A stretch of DNA of 13,270 nt from Oscillospiraceae bacterium (GTDB lineage Bacteria > Bacillota > Clostridia > Oscillospirales > Oscillospiraceae), in NCBI GenBank assembly GCA_031255955.1, contig JAIRRO010000103.1:1-13270 (forward strand), read 5' to 3'. The notes beneath the pieces are model-generated. The model saw only the letters and a list, made by a program, of their open reading frames with translations, had not been told where the DNA came from and made no database searches. A program made the translations under genes and the position numbers. Below are positions 1 to 7,115 of this stretch, piece by piece. Positions within the stretch are counted from its first letter, which is position 1, and every line of letters starts with the position of its first letter.

Positions 1-168
1 AACCTGCAAGAACACAGCGTTGTTATGCTGCGCGGCGGACGCGTGCGCGACCTTCCGGGCGTGCGTTACCACATCATACGCGGTACGCTTGATACGCAGG
101 GTGTCACCGGACGCATGCAGGCGCGCTCGAAGTACGGCGCCAAGAAACCCAAGGCAGGCAAGGCTTAA
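1..168 (+). CDS. rpsL: 30S ribosomal protein S12, C-terminal part (5' end outside window)
   Basis: The reading frame is open from the first base and gives 55 codons followed by TAA. It contains the conserved S12 C-terminal stretch with VVMLRGGRVRDLPGVRYH and then IIRGTLDT, a Y-G-A-K-K-P motif and a basic lysine-rich tail. S12 sits at the decoding centre of the 30S subunit. About 70-85 N-terminal residues, including the PNSA loop tied to streptomycin sensitivity, lie outside the window. It is the first gene seen of the str operon, and rpsG follows after an unusually long gap of 176 nt. The identification is secure; only the start is missing. Confidence 0.96.
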   Translation, partial: NLQEHSVVMLRGGRVRDLPGVRYHIIRGTLDTQGVTGRMQARSKYGAKKPKAGKA

Positions 169-344
169 CAGCCGACAAACAACGCAATTCCCCGCCATAT
201 CAGACGGATAACATATATGTTCGCGCGCGTACACTGTGATATATGTTGCCTCGATACGGCAAATCAGACCGCCAAGCGGGACAACCCGCCCCCGGCGTCT
301 GAGAGTACCTGTGATATTCATTTAATATGAAGGAGGGAAGTATA
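169..344 (+). other. rpsL-rpsG intercistronic region with hairpins
   Basis: This 176-nt stretch has no coding content. It holds two possible RNA hairpins. One pairs AACATATAT (210-218) with ATATATGTT (239-247) around a 20-nt GC-rich loop. The other pairs GCGGG (276-280) with CCCGC (285-289) around ACAA. The 9-mer CTGTGATAT occurs twice, at 234-242 and 309-317; each copy resembles an extended -10 element (TG-N-TAT), but neither has a credible -35 at 17 nt. No T-tract follows either hairpin, so neither looks like a terminator. In E. coli, S7 represses its own translation by binding the S12-S7 spacer. Whether this spacer does the same is a guess. Confidence 0.4.
330..336 (+). promoter_or_regulatory. 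Shine-Dalgarno site that fixes the rpsG start
   Basis: AAGGAGG lies 8 nt before GTG at 345. An in-frame ATG at 327 precedes and overlaps this site and so cannot be served by it. This places initiation at GTG 345. Confidence 0.85.
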
Positions 345-815
345 GTGCCCAGAAGAGGTAACGTACCCAAAAGAGAGGTCCTGCCGGACCCGATTTACAA
401 CTCGGTGCTAGTCACAAGGCTCGTCAACAGCATAATGCTGGACGGGAAGAAGGGCGTGGCGCAAAAGGTTGTGTACGCCGCTTTCGACATCATCAAGGAA
501 AAAACGGATAAGGATCCGCTTGAGGTGTTTAACACGGCAATCGAAAACATCATGCCGTCGCTTGAGGTCAAGGCGCGCCGCGTCGGCGGTGCGACGTATC
601 AGGTGCCGATAGAGGTCAGACCCGAGCGCCGCAGAACACTTGGTCTGCGCTGGCTGACCGGCTATTCAAGAGCGCGCGGCGAGAAAACCATGAAGGAGCG
701 TCTCGCGGGAGAGATAATGGACGCGGCGAACAGTGTCGGCGCGGCTGTTAAAAAGCGCGAGGATACCCACAGAATGGCGGACGCCAACAGGGCGTTCGCG
801 CACTTCAGATGGTAA
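345..815 (+). CDS. rpsG: 30S ribosomal protein S7
   Basis: Starting at GTG 345 the product is 156 residues, exactly the usual S7 length, and begins M-P-R-R-G like other bacterial S7 proteins. An upstream in-frame ATG at 327 would add six residues encoded by the ribosome binding site itself and is rejected. Conserved S7 segments are visible: KREVLPDPIYNS near the N-terminus, the RRVGGATYQVPIEVRPERR block in the middle, and R-A-F-A-H-F-R-W at the C-terminus. S7 nucleates assembly of the 30S head by binding the 3' major domain of 16S rRNA and contacts the E-site tRNA. fusA follows after 21 nt, so the two are co-transcribed. Confidence 0.97.
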   Translation: MPRRGNVPKREVLPDPIYNSVLVTRLVNSIMLDGKKGVAQKVVYAAFDIIKEKTDKDPLEVFNTAIENIMPSLEVKARRVGGATYQVPIEVRPERRRTLGLRWLTGYSRARGEKTMKERLAGEIMDAANSVGAAVKKREDTHRMADANRAFAHFRW

Positions 816-836
816 GGAAGGAAAAAGGAACAAAAA

Positions 837-2909
837 ATGCCAAGGCAATACCCGCTTGAAAAAACAAGAAATATAGGCATAATGGCGCATATCGACGCGG
901 GAAAGACGACAACCACAGAGCGCATCCTGTTCTATACAGGGCGCACGCACAAGCTGGGCGAGGTTCACGAGGGCGCCGCCACGATGGACTGGATGACGCA
1001 GGAGCAGGAGCGCGGCATTACGATTACCTCCGCCGCCACAACCTGCTTTTGGAAGGATCACCGCATCAATATCATCGACACGCCGGGGCACGTGGATTTC
1101 ACGGTAGAGGTTGAGCGCAGCCTCCGCGTGCTGGACGGCTCTGTCACCGTTATGTGCGCTAAGGGCGGCGTGGAGCCGCAGTCCGAAACGGTCTGGCGCC
1201 AAGCCGACCACTATCACGTTCCGCGTATGATATATGTGAACAAGATGGACATCATGGGCGCGGACTTCTTCAACGTCCTGAAAATGGTTGAGGACAGACT
1301 GAAATGCAACGCCGTACCCATCCAGCTGCCGATTGGCGCTGAGGCGGACTTTAAGGGCATCATCGACCTTGTGGAGATGAAGGCTGACGTCTATTACGAC
1401 GACCTCGGTCAGGATATGCGCGAGGAGGACATTCCGGGCGAGCTGCGCGAAATGGCGGAGCAGTACCGCGAAAAGCTGATTGACGCCATCTCACTCTTTG
1501 ATGACGACATCGGAGAAATGTTCCTTGAGGGCAAAGAGATTCCGGCGGATAAAATCCGCGCCGCCATACGGCGGGCTACCGTCGCCGTCGATATGATTCC
1601 CGTGACATGCGGCACCAGCTATCGCAACAAGGGCGTACAAAAGCTGCTTGACGCCATCGTCGAATATATGCCGTCCCCGCTGGATATCCCCGCCATTCGC
1701 GGCGTCCTGCCGAACACGGACGAGGAGGACACACGTCCCGCGTCGGATTCCGAACCGTTTTCCGCGCTGGCGTTTAAGATTATGACCGACCCCTTTGTCG
1801 GGCGGCTGTCATTCTTCCGCGTGTATTCCGGCTCGGCTGAAAAGGGCGCGTCCATCTACAACTCCACAAAGGGACAACGCGAACGCCTGGGACGGCTGCT
1901 GCAAATGCACGCCAACGACAGACAGGACATCGATGTGGTCTATTCCGGAGACATCGCCGCTGCCGTCGGTCTGAAGAACACCACAACGGGCGACACCCTC
2001 TGCGACGAGAAAAAGCCCATCATACTCGAATCAATGGAATTCCCCGAGCCCGTCATCCGCGTCGCCATAGAGCCGAAAACAAAGGCAGGGCAAGAGAAAA
2101 TGGGCATCGCCCTCTCAAAGCTGGCGGAGGAGGATCCGACGTTCAAAACGTACACGGATCAAGACACCGGGCAAACGATAATCTCCGGCATGGGCGAGCT
2201 TCATCTGGAAATCATCGTAGACAGGCTGCTGCGCGAGTTTAAGGTGGAGGCAAACGTCGGTAAGCCGCAGGTCTCTTACAAAGAAACGATACTCGGCACG
2301 GCGGACGTCGACCAGCGCTATGTGCGTCAATCGGGCGGCAGGGGGCAGTACGGTCACGTCAAAATTATTCTGGAGCCGAACGAATCCGGCAAGGGCTATG
2401 AGTTCGTGAACAAAATCGTCGGCGGCGTCATCCCGAAGGAATATATCCCCGCCGTGGACGAGGGCATACGCAGCGCCATGGAGGCGGGCATTCTCGCCGG
2501 ATACCAAGTCGTGGACGCGAAGGTAACGCTCTATGACGGCAGCTTCCACGAGGTGGACTCATCGGAAATGGCGTTCAAAATCGCCGGCTCGATAGCCTTC
2601 AAGGAAGCCATGGCGAAAGCCAAGCCGACGCTGCTGGAGCCGATTATGAAGGTCGTCGTCACCGTTCCGGAGGACTATATGGGCGACGTCATCGGCGACA
2701 TTAACGCCCGCCGCGGACAGATAAACGGAATGGAAACCCGCTCCGGCGCAGCGGAAATAAACGCCTCGGTGCCGCTGTCCACAATGTTCGGCTACGCAAC
2801 GGATCTCCGCTCAAAAACGCAGGGGCGCGGCAACTACACCATGGAGCCCAGTCACTACGTCGAGCTGCCCAAGTCACTGCAGCAGGAATTGATCGCCGGT
2901 AAAAAATAA
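837..2909 (+). CDS. fusA: Elongation factor G
   Basis: This is a 690-residue translational GTPase of normal EF-G length. It drives tRNA and mRNA translocation on the ribosome and, with RRF, ribosome recycling. Visible GTPase motifs are the P-loop AHIDAGKT (residues 17-24), the switch I segment QEQERGITI, the switch II DTPGHVDF, and NKMD for guanine specificity. The G5 region reads C-G-T-S-Y-R-N-K-G rather than the more common G-S-A form. Domain IV, which enters the A site, is recognisable from SGGRGQYGHV and the GGVIPKEYIPAVDEGI block, followed by the AGSIAFKEA stretch of the C-terminal half. An AAAGGA ribosome binding site (824-829) sits 7 nt before the ATG. The canonical domains indicate the housekeeping factor rather than an EF-G paralogue or ribosomal protection protein. 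Confidence 0.97.
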   Translation: MPRQYPLEKTRNIGIMAHIDAGKTTTTERILFYTGRTHKLGEVHEGAATMDWMTQEQERGITITSAATTCFWKDHRINIIDTPGHVDFTVEVERSLRVLDGSVTVMCAKGGVEPQSETVWRQADHYHVPRMIYVNKMDIMGADFFNVLKMVEDRLKCNAVPIQLPIGAEADFKGIIDLVEMKADVYYDDLGQDMREEDIPGELREMAEQYREKLIDAISLFDDDIGEMFLEGKEIPADKIRAAIRRATVAVDMIPVTCGTSYRNKGVQKLLDAIVEYMPSPLDIPAIRGVLPNTDEEDTRPASDSEPFSALAFKIMTDPFVGRLSFFRVYSGSAEKGASIYNSTKGQRERLGRLLQMHANDRQDIDVVYSGDIAAAVGLKNTTTGDTLCDEKKPIILESMEFPEPVIRVAIEPKTKAGQEKMGIALSKLAEEDPTFKTYTDQDTGQTIISGMGELHLEIIVDRLLREFKVEANVGKPQVSYKETILGTADVDQRYVRQSGGRGQYGHVKIILEPNESGKGYEFVNKIVGGVIPKEYIPAVDEGIRSAMEAGILAGYQVVDAKVTLYDGSFHEVDSSEMAFKIAGSIAFKEAMAKAKPTLLEPIMKVVVTVPEDYMGDVIGDINARRGQINGMETRSGAAEINASVPLSTMFGYATDLRSKTQGRGNYTMEPSHYVELPKSLQQELIAGKK

Positions 2910-2931
2910 GCGGCGATGCTGAAAAAAACTA

Positions 2932-2960
2932 TTGCCAAACACAAAACAATGTGATATTCT
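2932..2960 (+). promoter_or_regulatory. SigA-type promoter of tuf with extended -10
   Basis: A -35 TTGCCA (2932-2937) and a -10 TATTCT (2955-2960) are separated by exactly 17 nt, with an extended -10 TG at 2952-2953. The predicted transcription start is near 2967. This would let tuf be made independently of the str operon transcript. The assignment rests on sequence match and position only. Confidence 0.65.
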
Positions 2961-3035
2961 ACACTTGTATAACCCTGAATTAACCCTGACGGAAATCCCG
3001 GACAGGCAACAAAATGATTGGAGGATCTTATCCAA

Positions 3036-4235
3036 ATGGCAAAGCAAAAATTTGAAAGAACCAAACCGCACGTAAACATCGGCACCATCGGTCACGTTGA
3101 CCACGGCAAGACGACGCTCACGGCAGCGATCACCAAGTACCTCTCATTCCTCGGTAAAGCGAAGTTTGAGGCGTATGATATGATCGACAAGGCGCCCGAG
3201 GAGCGCGACCGCGGCATCACGATCAACACCGCCCACGTCGAGTATGAAACGGACGCGCGTCACTACGCGCACGTTGACTGCCCGGGTCACGCCGACTATA
3301 TCAAGAACATGATCACCGGCGCGGCACAGATGGACGGCGCGATCCTCGTTATCGCCGCCTCTGACGGTCCTATGGCTCAAACCCGCGAGCACATCGTGCT
3401 TGCCCGTCAGGTGGGCGTGCCCGCCATCGTCGTGTTCCTCAACAAGGTAGATCAGGTTGACGACCCCGAGCTGCTGGAAATCGTCGAGATGGAGGTTCGC
3501 GAGCTGCTCTCCACCTATGACTTCCCCGGCGACGACATCCCGATAATCAAGGGCAGCGGACTTAAGGCGCTTGAGTCTGAGTCCACAGACCCCGAAGCCC
3601 CCGAGTATCAGTGCATCAAAGAGCTTATGGACGCCGTGGACAGCTACATCCCGACGCCGGAGCGCAAGAGCGATATGCCCTTCCTTATGCCCATCGAGGA
3701 CGTGTTCACCATCACCGGGCGCGGCACCGTCGCCACCGGTCGTGTCGAGCGCGGTAAGGTCAATATGAACGACAAGGTTCAAATCGTCGGACTTATGGAC
3801 GAGCCGAAAGAGACGACAGTCACCGGCATCGAAATGTTCCGCAAGCTGCTTGACTACGCGGAAGCCGGCGACAACATCGGCGCGCTGCTTCGCGGTATCG
3901 CCAAGACAGAGGTTGAGCGCGGACAGGTTCTCGCGCAGCCCGGCTCCATTAAGCCGCTGACCAAGTTCAAGGGTCAGGTGTATGTGCTGTCCAAGGACGA
4001 GGGCGGACGCCACAAGCCCTTCTTCAGCAACTATCGTCCGCAGTTCTATTTCCGTACAACGGACGTTACGGGCGTCATCACCCTGCCGGAGGGCGTCGAG
4101 ATGTGCGCGCCGGGCGACAACGTCGATATGGACGTCGAGCTGATTACCCCCATCGCCATCGAGAACGGTCTTCGCTTCGCTATCCGCGAAGGCGGACGCA
4201 CCGTCGGCTCCGGCGTCGTAATCGGCACCAACTAA
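3036..4235 (+). CDS. tuf: Elongation factor Tu
   Basis: EF-Tu delivers aminoacyl-tRNA to the ribosomal A site. From ATG 3036 the product is 399 residues, typical for Firmicutes, beginning M-A-K-Q-K-F-E-R. A GGAGG site (3020-3024) lies 11 nt upstream; an in-frame TTG at 3018 is rejected because it precedes that site. GTPase motifs are G-H-V-D-H-G-K-T (residues 19-26), the switch I segment EERDRGITI, DCPGHADYIKNM (81-92) and NKVD (136-139). The G5 motif reads S-G-L (174-176) where most EF-Tu have S-A-L. Domain III carries the YRPQFYFRTTDVTG stretch, and the C-terminal FAIREGG segment has the sensitive-type alanine of the kirromycin pocket. It closes the str operon, with no rpsJ following; a strong terminator lies 18 nt past the stop. 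Confidence 0.97.
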   Translation: MAKQKFERTKPHVNIGTIGHVDHGKTTLTAAITKYLSFLGKAKFEAYDMIDKAPEERDRGITINTAHVEYETDARHYAHVDCPGHADYIKNMITGAAQMDGAILVIAASDGPMAQTREHIVLARQVGVPAIVVFLNKVDQVDDPELLEIVEMEVRELLSTYDFPGDDIPIIKGSGLKALESESTDPEAPEYQCIKELMDAVDSYIPTPERKSDMPFLMPIEDVFTITGRGTVATGRVERGKVNMNDKVQIVGLMDEPKETTVTGIEMFRKLLDYAEAGDNIGALLRGIAKTEVERGQVLAQPGSIKPLTKFKGQVYVLSKDEGGRHKPFFSNYRPQFYFRTTDVTGVITLPEGVEMCAPGDNVDMDVELITPIAIENGLRFAIREGGRTVGSGVVIGTN

Positions 4236-4252
4236 GAGGATAACCGCAGCAC

Positions 4253-4289
4253 AAAGGGCGCGGGCATACAGCCCGCGCCCTTTTCTTTT
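4253..4289 (+). terminator. Strong intrinsic terminator after tuf, shared by the opposing gene
   Basis: AAAGGGCGCGGGC (4253-4265) and its exact complement (4271-4283) form a 13-bp perfect stem around ATACA, followed on the + strand by TTTTCTTTT (4281-4289). It lies directly after tuf. The minus-strand gene ends at 4288, so the same stem can stop its transcription, though only three T residues follow on that strand. Confidence 0.93.
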
Positions 4290-4731
4290 ACATCTCGTTT
4301 ATCGTAAACCGCTCTTCTTCGCGGTTGAAGTCGAGTACATACGCGCGGTTCGGTTCGACCTTCAGTGGTTGCCTCACCGTCTTGCTGGCGGAAGTTACCC
4401 TTCTGATGATTACACCGGGGCGCGTGCGGCTGTAGCGCATTTCGACGACGTGCTCACCCGGCGATAAATAAAAGCCCATCCTGCCGACCTCGGCGAACAG
4501 CTGCGGCTTGTCGTCGTCAACGCTCACAACAGAGACTGTTTCCGTGATGACCATACCGCGCATGGTGAGATATATGCGGGCAGCGTCCGGATAACGCGCC
4601 AAAAAGGTTTTGTTTGAGCCTGCCATCCCGCGCGCGCGAATGATATTGAACACCACGACGCCCGCGAGCATCAGCCCCATAACGATAATGACGAACGAAT
4701 TTTCCCGTACAACCTTCAAAAATGTATCCAT
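4288..4731 (-). CDS. Small membrane-anchored protein of unknown function
   Basis: I do not recognise the family. The 147-residue product has a short charged N-terminus, one hydrophobic segment at about residues 12-31 (FVIIVMGLMLAGVVVFNII), then a soluble domain of about 110 residues rich in alternating hydrophobic positions, which suggests a beta-sandwich. The pattern LSPGEHVVEMRYSR followed by LKVEPNRAYVLDF resembles the layout of PEGA-like or DUF2846-like lipid- or surface-associated beta domains; that is inference only. No signal peptidase site or lipobox is visible, so it is probably anchored by its N-terminus with the domain outside. The start at ATG 4731 is preceded by a weak GGGGGA (4741-4746). 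It has its own promoter and is not in an operon. Confidence 0.72.
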   Translation of the reverse strand: MDTFLKVVRENSFVIIVMGLMLAGVVVFNIIRARGMAGSNKTFLARYPDAARIYLTMRGMVITETVSVVSVDDDKPQLFAEVGRMGFYLSPGEHVVEMRYSRTRPGVIIRRVTSASKTVRQPLKVEPNRAYVLDFNREEERFTINEM

Positions 4732-4751
4732 TTACTCACATCCCCCGCTCC

Positions 4752-4780
4752 ATTATACTCTCCGTCGCTGTGGACAACAA
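4752..4780 (-). promoter_or_regulatory. Promoter for the small membrane protein gene
   Basis: On the minus strand a perfect TATAAT (4757-4752) is preceded at 17 nt by TTGTTG (4780-4775), which matches 3 of 6 consensus -35 bases. The predicted start of transcription is near 4745, leaving a leader of only about 14 nt before the ATG at 4731. Confidence 0.55.
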
Positions 4781-4814
4781 AGCCCCTGCTTTGAAATATT
4801 TTCGGCGGGGGCTT
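4780..4814 (-). terminator. Probable terminator of tRNA-Pro
   Basis: AAGCCCC (4780-4786) and GGGGCTT (4808-4814), extended by GC pairs across a mismatch, form a hairpin 11 nt past the tRNA 3' end on the minus strand. The run after it is TTTGTTGT rather than a clean T-tract. It overlaps the -35 of the next minus-strand promoter by one base. Confidence 0.55.
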
Positions 4815-4824
4815 GACATTTTGT

Positions 4825-4901
4825 TGGTCGGAGTGGCGGGATTCGAACCCGCGGCCTCATGGTCCCGAACCATGCGCGATACCAAGCTTCGCCACACCCC
4901 G
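4825..4901 (-). tRNA. tRNA-Pro (anticodon CGG)
   Basis: The reverse complement folds into a complete 77-nt cloverleaf: acceptor CGGGGTG/CACTCCG with one G-U pair, D stem GCGA/TCGC, anticodon stem CATGG/CCATG with loop TTCGGGA, a 5-nt variable loop, T stem GCGGG/CCCGC with TTCGAAT, discriminator A and an encoded CCA end. The loop gives anticodon CGG, reading proline codon CCG, which suits a GC-rich genome. It is transcribed from its own promoter just upstream. Confidence 0.96.
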
Positions 4902-4932
4902 ATATTTCAGCTCCAATGGAGCGTCAAACGAT

Positions 4933-4961
4933 ATATTAAAGCATTGTGCGCCCGATGTCAA
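4933..4961 (-). promoter_or_regulatory. Promoter of tRNA-Pro
   Basis: On the minus strand a perfect TTGACA (4961-4956) and TAATAT (4938-4933) are 17 nt apart. The predicted start is about 25 nt before the tRNA. The short leader contains the near-palindrome GCTCCAATGGAGC (4910-4922). Confidence 0.75.
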
Positions 4962-4994
4962 GCGAAATTTTGAAATATCCGAAAACCAATTTTC

Positions 4995-5023
4995 TTGACG
5001 AAAAAAATTTTTTATGGTATCAT
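4995..5023 (+). promoter_or_regulatory. Promoter of the liv operon
   Basis: TTGACG (4995-5000) and TATCAT (5018-5023) are 17 nt apart with an extended -10 TG at 5015-5016. The spacer is A/T-rich (seven A then six T). The predicted start is near 5030, about 50 nt before the livH start. The -35 overlaps TGACGAA (4996-5002), which fits the loose Spo0A-box pattern TGNCGAA, but such a 7-mer is common by chance. Confidence 0.78.
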
Positions 5024-5041
5024 TTGCGGTAAGCATAAAAA

Positions 5042-5055
5042 CGCGCCTTGGCGCG
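5042..5055 (+). other. Hairpin in the liv operon leader
   Basis: CGCGC (5042-5046) and GCGCG (5051-5055) flank a CTTG tetraloop, between the predicted transcription start and the livH ribosome binding site. No T-tract follows, so it is not a terminator. It may be a 5' stabilising hairpin or an operator. Confidence 0.35.
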
Positions 5056-5064
5056 CGCAAAAAC

Positions 5065-5070
5065 GGGGGA
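5065..5070 (+). promoter_or_regulatory. Ribosome binding site that decides the livH start
   Basis: GGGGGA lies 8 nt upstream of TTG at 5079. The longer open frame from 4995 would begin inside the promoter and cannot be right. Confidence 0.7.
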
Positions 5071-5078
5071 TTTCGGCA

Positions 5079-5957
5079 TTGAGGTATTTACCATACATAC
5101 TGGCGGGTATTTCCGTCGGCGGGCAGTACGCGCTTATCGCCATCGGTTATACTATGGTTTACGGCATACTAAGACTGATTAATTTCGCCCACGGCGATAT
5201 TTTTATGGCGGCGGGGCTGATTATGATTTATCTTTCAGGTCCGCTGACGCTGTGGCTTTCGCTGCCGCTTGTGCTGGTGCTTACCGTGCTGCTGGGCTTC
5301 GTCGTGGAGCGCGTGGCATACAAGCCGCTGCGCGACGCCCCGAGGATGAGCGTGATGATAAGCGCCATCGGGGTCAGCTATCTGGTGCAAAACGTCGCGC
5401 TGTATATTACGGGCGGGCTTGCCAAGACATATCCCACTATTCCGTGGGTCAGCGATACAATAAATCTTTTCGGCGCTATTACGAAGCGCGTAACGGTGAT
5501 AACACCTATCTTAACCGCGGTGCTTATCGCGGGACTGGTGCTGCTGATTAAAAAGACCAAAATCGGTATGGCGATGCGCGCCGTCTCGCGTGATTTTGAA
5601 ACCAGCCGCTTGATGGGGATAAAAATCAACGCCGTTATCAGCGTCACGTTCGTCATCGGCTCGTTTCTGGCGGCGGTGGGCTCCGCGCTGTATTTCGCCA
5701 ACTATACGGCGATTGTCCCGACCTCCGGCGCTATGCCGGGCTTAAAGGCGTTTGTCGCCGCCGTTTTCGGCGGGATAGGCTCGATACCGGGCGCTGTTAT
5801 CGGCGCGTTTCTGATAGGCATCAGCGAAAATGTGATAAAAAGCGGCGGCTCGGGCTGGACGACGTTCAGCGACGCCTTTACGTTCGTGCTGCTCATCATC
5901 ATTCTTGTCGTGCGCCCCACTGGTCTTTTCGGGGAAAAGCAAACGGACAAGGTTTAG
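5079..5957 (+). CDS. livH: Branched-chain amino acid-type ABC transporter permease LivH
   Basis: This inner-membrane permease would form, with LivM, the channel of a hydrophobic amino acid (HAAT) ABC importer. The 292-residue product starts at TTG 5079, giving M-R-Y-L-P-Y-I-L-A-G, a normal LivH N-terminus and length. The family signature LRLINFAHGD is at residues 31-40. The ATPase-contact loop is represented by RAVSRDFETSRLMGIKINA, and the FGGIGSIPGAVIGA motif lies near the C-terminus. About eight hydrophobic segments are evident. It is the first gene of the operon and has a strong promoter. Substrate cannot be set from a permease: leucine/isoleucine/valine is the usual assignment, but urea, amide and aromatic-acid transporters share this fold. 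Confidence 0.9.
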   Translation: MRYLPYILAGISVGGQYALIAIGYTMVYGILRLINFAHGDIFMAAGLIMIYLSGPLTLWLSLPLVLVLTVLLGFVVERVAYKPLRDAPRMSVMISAIGVSYLVQNVALYITGGLAKTYPTIPWVSDTINLFGAITKRVTVITPILTAVLIAGLVLLIKKTKIGMAMRAVSRDFETSRLMGIKINAVISVTFVIGSFLAAVGSALYFANYTAIVPTSGAMPGLKAFVAAVFGGIGSIPGAVIGAFLIGISENVIKSGGSGWTTFSDAFTFVLLIIILVVRPTGLFGEKQTDKV

Positions 5958-5990
5958 TTAAGATACAGAGAAAGGAATTTTGATTTACTG

Positions 5991-7115
5991 ATGACAAAGA
6001 CGCAAAAGATTGTTTCGGCAGGGCTGCTGGTGGCGTTTTACGCGTTGATTTTTGCGCTGGAGCAAATACTCCCGGCACGGGCGATGCTGTTCACGGTTTT
6101 GAAGAAGGGTGCGATTTACGCCCTCGTCGCCGTGTCGATGAATATGTTAAACGGCTTCACGGGTCTGTTTTCGCTGGGTCAGGCGGGCTTTATGCTTGTG
6201 GGCGCGTATGCCTACGGTATTTTCACCGTGCCTGTGGCGGAGCGCGTGAATGTGTATCAATACTTTGACGGCGGCATAATTCAATTCACCGTGCCTGTTG
6301 TCGTGGCGCTTGTAATGGCGGGTATCGCCGCCGCGCTGTTCGCCGCTTTGGTCGGGCTGCCCGTCCTGCGGCTGAAAAGCGATTATCTGGCGATAGCGAC
6401 TCTCGGCTTCGCGGAGATAATCCGCGCCGTTTTTCAGTGGGAAAAGCTTGGTCCGATAACTAACGGCTCAAATCTGCTGCGCAAATTCCCCACCTTTGAC
6501 AGCTTTAATATCACGAACGCGGACGGAGAAGTCATGGTTTATCTATCGACCTTCGTCCCGTTTGTTATCACGGGCGTCTGCGTGTTTTTGATGGTGCTGC
6601 TGCTAAAATCCAGCTATGGCAGGGCGTTTCGCGCTATTCGCGACGATGAGCGCGCGGCGGAGGCGATGGGCATCAATCTGTTCGCGCATAAAGAGCTGTC
6701 CTTCGTCATCAGCTCGTTCTTCGCCGGCGTCGGCGGGGCGATGCTGGCGATGTATCAAACAACTGTTCAAGCCAGCGCCTTTAAGTCCGCAATGACGTAT
6801 GAAATTTTGCTGATTGTCGTAATCGGCGGACTGGGCTCTGTGACGGGAAGCTGCGTCGGCTCCTTCCTGTTTATCGCGGCGTCGGAATGGTGGCTGCGCG
6901 GACTGGACAGCGGAACCTTTATGGGCATCAGCGCACCCACGATATTCCGCTCCGGCTTCCGCAAGGTTGTGTTCGCGGTGATAATTATGGCGATAGTGCT
7001 GTTCTATCGCAAGGGCATAATGGGTGACAGCGAATTTTCGCTGAAGGGTATCGCGGCGTTCTTCAAGCGTCTGTTCGGCGCAAAGCGAAAGCGCCCCGGC
7101 ACGGAGGGCGGCTGA
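5991..7115 (+). CDS. livM: Branched-chain amino acid-type ABC transporter permease LivM
   Basis: The second permease of the importer, 374 residues, has many hydrophobic segments. Visible LivM motifs are the NGFTGLFSLGQAGFMLVGAY block near residues 53-72, the LPVLRLKSDYLAIATLGFAEI block, the cytoplasmic loop FRAIRDDERAAEAMGIN that contacts the ATPases, and IGGLGSVTGSCVGS. The C-terminus is a basic tail with K-R-L-F-G-A-K-R-K-R. The ATG at 5991 has an AAAGGA site at 5971-5976 with a long 14-nt spacer, so initiation may be weak or the start may be slightly different. It follows livH by 33 nt, and its TGA overlaps the livG ATG by one base, which points to translational coupling. Confidence 0.9.
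   Translation: MTKTQKIVSAGLLVAFYALIFALEQILPARAMLFTVLKKGAIYALVAVSMNMLNGFTGLFSLGQAGFMLVGAYAYGIFTVPVAERVNVYQYFDGGIIQFTVPVVVALVMAGIAAALFAALVGLPVLRLKSDYLAIATLGFAEIIRAVFQWEKLGPITNGSNLLRKFPTFDSFNITNADGEVMVYLSTFVPFVITGVCVFLMVLLLKSSYGRAFRAIRDDERAAEAMGINLFAHKELSFVISSFFAGVGGAMLAMYQTTVQASAFKSAMTYEILLIVVIGGLGSVTGSCVGSFLFIAASEWWLRGLDSGTFMGISAPTIFRSGFRKVVFAVIIMAIVLFYRKGIMGDSEFSLKGIAAFFKRLFGAKRKRPGTEGG

Noticed and set aside
3144..4013. Long minus-strand open frame of 289 codons inside tuf
   Set aside because: It is fully antisense to EF-Tu, has composition typical of an antisense shadow in a GC-rich gene and no recognisable motif.
4205..4235. Possible elfamycin-resistance change in EF-Tu (S in G-S-G-V-V)
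   Set aside because: Counting from the C-terminus, the residue known for resistance is the alanine in F-A-I-R-E-G-G, which is unchanged; G-S-G-V-V is common in Firmicutes.
4722..4998. Short plus-strand frames reading V-A-G-F-E-P-A and R-D-S-N-P-R-P
   Set aside because: These are the well-known false proteins produced by translating the antisense strand of a tRNA gene; here they cover tRNA-Pro.
4996..5002. TGACGAA over the livH -35 as a second Spo0A box
   Set aside because: The six-base pattern is expected several times per window by chance and has no supporting context such as a wide-spacer promoter.
4989..5010. AATTTTC and GAAAAAA half-sites at the livH -35, resembling a CodY box
   Set aside because: The half-sites are 5 nt apart instead of 1, and much of the similarity comes from A/T runs, so the match to AATTTTCWGAAAATT is poor.
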